Shown piece after piece: positions 63,801 through 64,000 of a stretch of DNA of 64,000 nt. The notes below the pieces were generated by a model. The model made no database searches. It had not been told where the DNA came from and saw only the letters and a list, made by a program, of their open reading frames with translations. This DNA comes from UBA4416 sp035439445 (GTDB lineage Bacteria > Bacteroidota > Bacteroidia > B-17B0 > Aurantibacillaceae): positions 62,001-126,000 of the forward strand of contig DAORKG010000002.1 of NCBI GenBank assembly GCA_035439445.1. Direction: 5' to 3'. A program made the translations under genes and the position numbers. Each line of letters begins with the position of its first letter. The stretch's first letter is position 1.

Positions 63801-64000
63801 AGAAACAGTTAAATTTAAAGTACGGGTTGAGCTAGAACAACCGGCAGTACTAGTACCTACTACGCTATATATAGTAGTAGCGGTTGGTGTTACTGCAATT
63901 GTAGCTCCATTTAAAGCACCTGGATTCCAAGTATATGTTGATGCGCCTGTTCCTGTCAACGTAGCTGAAGCCCCTGAACATATAATAGTTGGGTTACTAG
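57849..64000 (-). CDS. Giant repetitive adhesin with T9SS type B / gliding-motility C-terminal domain, 5' end outside the window
   Basis: The frame is open to the window edge (at least 2,050 residues). From the N-terminal side come ~19 tandem Ig-like repeats of ~72 aa with consensus ICAGSSATLTGSGATSYTWNP...TTTYTV..., each with two Cys. Two PKD-like repeats (YSWSGPSS, ~1340-1500), two DUF11-like domains (~1600-1900) and a C-terminal CHU_C domain (about 1940-2036: IPEVFTPDGDGKNDFF, NRWGNKVYE, LPQGTYYYIVE) follow. The last is the type B T9SS sorting domain, processed on secretion to the cell surface. Probably an SprB-like adhesin for attachment or gliding; gliding itself is not shown. Confidence 0.92.
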   Translation of the reverse strand, partial: SNPTIICSGASATLTGTGASTYTWNPGALNGATIAVTPTATTIYSVVGTSTAGCSSSTRTLNLTVSPIPTVTAVSNPTAICAGSSATLTGSGATSYTWNPGALTGSTTVVSPTVTTTYTVIGASGSCTNTANVTLTVNALPTLTATSNPTVLCSGNTATLTGSGASTYTWNPGALSGTTVAVTPTATTVYTLTGTSAAGCANTRTLSLTVSNPTVNAVASSTVICAGSSATLTGSGANTYTWIPGALSGATVAVTPTATTVYTVVGTTTLGCTATKTLNLTVTPIPTVTAGSNPTGICAGSSATLTGSGATSYTWNPGALTGSTTVVSPTVTTTYTVIGTSGSCTNTANVTLTVNALPTLTATSNPTVLCSGNTATLTGSGASTYTWNPGALSGTTIAVTPTATTIYTVTGTNASGCANTQTLSLTVNSIPTITVGAASNSICAGSTATIGAIGATSFTWNPGNVITTFTLTVTPTVSTTYTVTGSNISGCTNTNTLAITVVPNPTITASASSNTICSGNTTTLTANGGSTYTWTPGTLTGSTVVVSPTTTTTYTVISDNGLGCTSTQTVNITVNSVPSLTLTASSNTICIGTSGTLTATGATSYTWNPGALTGTTVIVSPTTTTTYTVDGDNGSCVGTQTITLVVSPNPTVTASASSNTICAGSSATLTGSGAISYTWNPGAITGTTAVVSPTTTTTYTVDGDNGLGCITSNTITINVNSAPSVSVVATPTVLCAGGSVTLTASGATSYTWNPTAATTSSIVDTPTLTTTYTVIGADAIGCSSSQTITINLATPNITLTASSNTICVGSSATLTANGATSYTWNPGTVTGTTAVVSPTTTTTYTVDGDNGTCTSTQTITLVVSPNATVTASASSSTICSGSSTTLTANGASSYTWNPGAITGTTAVVSPTTTTTYTVSGDNGLGCIVSETLAINVNSAPSISIAATPTVLCTAGSVTLTASGATSYTWNPTAATTASVADSPTLTTTYTVTGADAIGCSSSQTITINVGNPTISIVATPTALCAGGSATLTASGATSYTWNPGALTGTTAIVSPTTTTTYTVDGSNGTCNGTQTITLVVSPSATVLATASSNTICAGSSATLTGNGATSYTWNPGAVTGTTAVVSPTTTTTYTVDGDNGLGCITSNTIIINVNSAPSISITATPTVLCAAGSVTLTASGATSYTWNPTTATTASIVDTPTLTTTYTVTGDNGSCSSTQTITINVGAPSVTVVAAPTLLCEGSSGSLSASGATSYTWNPGALTGANVIVTPTTTTTYTVDADNGSGCITSSTVIITVTPGPTVTAVANPTLVCAGSTATLTGSGTTSYTWIPQNTTGNISIVSPTVATTYTLIGDNGGCIATTTVFVDVTPSPQNVTAISNSTLTCSTTTVSLTGNSTTTGVNYSWSGPSSYTSAVQSPTDIVIAGDYTLTVTDPLTGCSSTATTTVISNTTIPVVGIVSPAPVLGCNSTVTLSVITGTIPPLNYSWSGPSSFTSTVQSPTTSVAGDYTVTVTDPSNGCQNTVTITIGTSTVTPSFTATIIPATCSGTVANNDGTILVSGNSSTDTYDLSQAATYTGTATYATGSVIPFSGIITNTLVNPSVTTPYTIRVFGSNGCFKDTTLFLTPTNCSTVSANVLGMTKAVGTPTFVNNNAYNVTYTIVATNASSVDMTNFSIIDNLNNTFPLPTTYSVISTPSVTSLNSSLTINSAYDGSAQNDMLIPATSTLTAGRKDTIVFTVQINPNGFFGPFYNSAIGAGFDGAVTVSDSSNTGFAWDPDNDGDPTNNDTATVVTLTPHSVIGVAKSGSVSGILEDKTLDVTYTITVKNLGNDTIKFVQVLDTLRIPAPAQFTIKSGPTATGSLTANSNYNGNTDIGLLVANSSALAPGQTETITLVLNITPNGVTSITNTAIGAGFGSDGGIVRDTSHVGDNPDPNGNGNASDPGEAVPTVLELPDVNLFIPEVFTPDGDGKNDFFVIKGISGRVVKLTVFNRWGNKVYENETYDNTWDGMPNVSGLIIGNNKLPQGTYYYIVEFDDGVDKPVNGYVVLQY
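59880..64000. repeat. Tandem repeat array in the adhesin, with a 651-bp higher-order period
   Basis: About 19 units of ~217 bp. Units cluster in triads: segments starting 60580, 61231 and 61882 are spaced exactly 651 bp and are very alike, and a second block pairs 62821 with 63472 and 62941 with 63592, also 651 bp apart. Confidence 0.88.

Noticed and set aside
1..64000. tRNA or rRNA genes
   Set aside because: No cloverleaf or rRNA-like segment was found by eye in the intergenic regions.

Overview
The window is an AT-rich chromosomal segment from a Bacteroidota genome, probably a metagenome-assembled or short-read draft. The evidence for the phylum is consistent: TAnnTTTG-type -7 promoter elements, almost no Shine-Dalgarno sequences, a PorP/SprF-like protein beside a giant adhesin with a gliding-motility/T9SS type B C-terminal domain, a TPR-PD40-OmpA protein like PorE, an S46 dipeptidyl peptidase, a MurF-alanine racemase fusion, and RprX/RprY-like two-component genes. 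A run of 100 N at 34407-34506 lies inside rsmI and is flanked by an identical 55-nt sequence. This marks a scaffold join rather than biology.

Layout. 1-2731 (-): a type IIG (Eco57I-like) restriction-methylase, cut by the window edge. 2918-5020: PaaZ-like ALDH-hydratase. 5079-15769: five consecutive paralogues, each with signal peptide, TPR repeats, a membrane segment, a coiled coil and a SpoIIE/PP2C phosphatase, followed by the diadenylate cyclase cdaA and an ABC-F ATPase. 18725-19852 (-): rpsF-rpsR-rplI. 20174-27069: a lytic transglycosylase, a two-component pair, a thioesterase, a lipase and an S46 peptidase. 27173-30243: a small membrane protein, a 60-aa double-glycine-leader peptide, and a second two-component pair. 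30305-35100: murF-alr, a cytochrome c/copper-monooxygenase-like lipoprotein, and rsmI. 35218-37425 (-): a FUSC-family membrane protein whose last ~95 codons lie in frame beyond an amber stop, preceded by a probable small RNA or leader ending in an intrinsic terminator. 37824-42654 (-): a secreted protein, groL, groS, fabH, plsX. 42895-48299 (+): sufE, a DMT transporter, rplU, rpmA, serS and a sensor kinase. 48299-49168: a REP-associated tyrosine transposase (RAYT) set among perfect REP hairpins, with two more copies at about 37.7 kb. 49251-53385: small membrane proteins and lipoproteins, a bifunctional nuclease, etfA and etfB. 53613-54596: pdhB. 54668-64000 (-): an OmpA/PD40 protein, PorP/SprF and a giant repetitive adhesin running off the window.

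Most genes are housekeeping. The less ordinary content is the five-gene TPR-SpoIIE array next to a c-di-AMP synthase, in which the sensor halves vary and the phosphatase halves are conserved; the RAYT/REP system; the putative RNA plus terminator ahead of the amber-interrupted FUSC gene; the orphan GG-leader peptide; a dispersed repeat forming the N-terminus of a lipoprotein; and a 651-bp higher-order repeat inside the adhesin. All functional statements are inferred from motifs read by eye; no database search was run.
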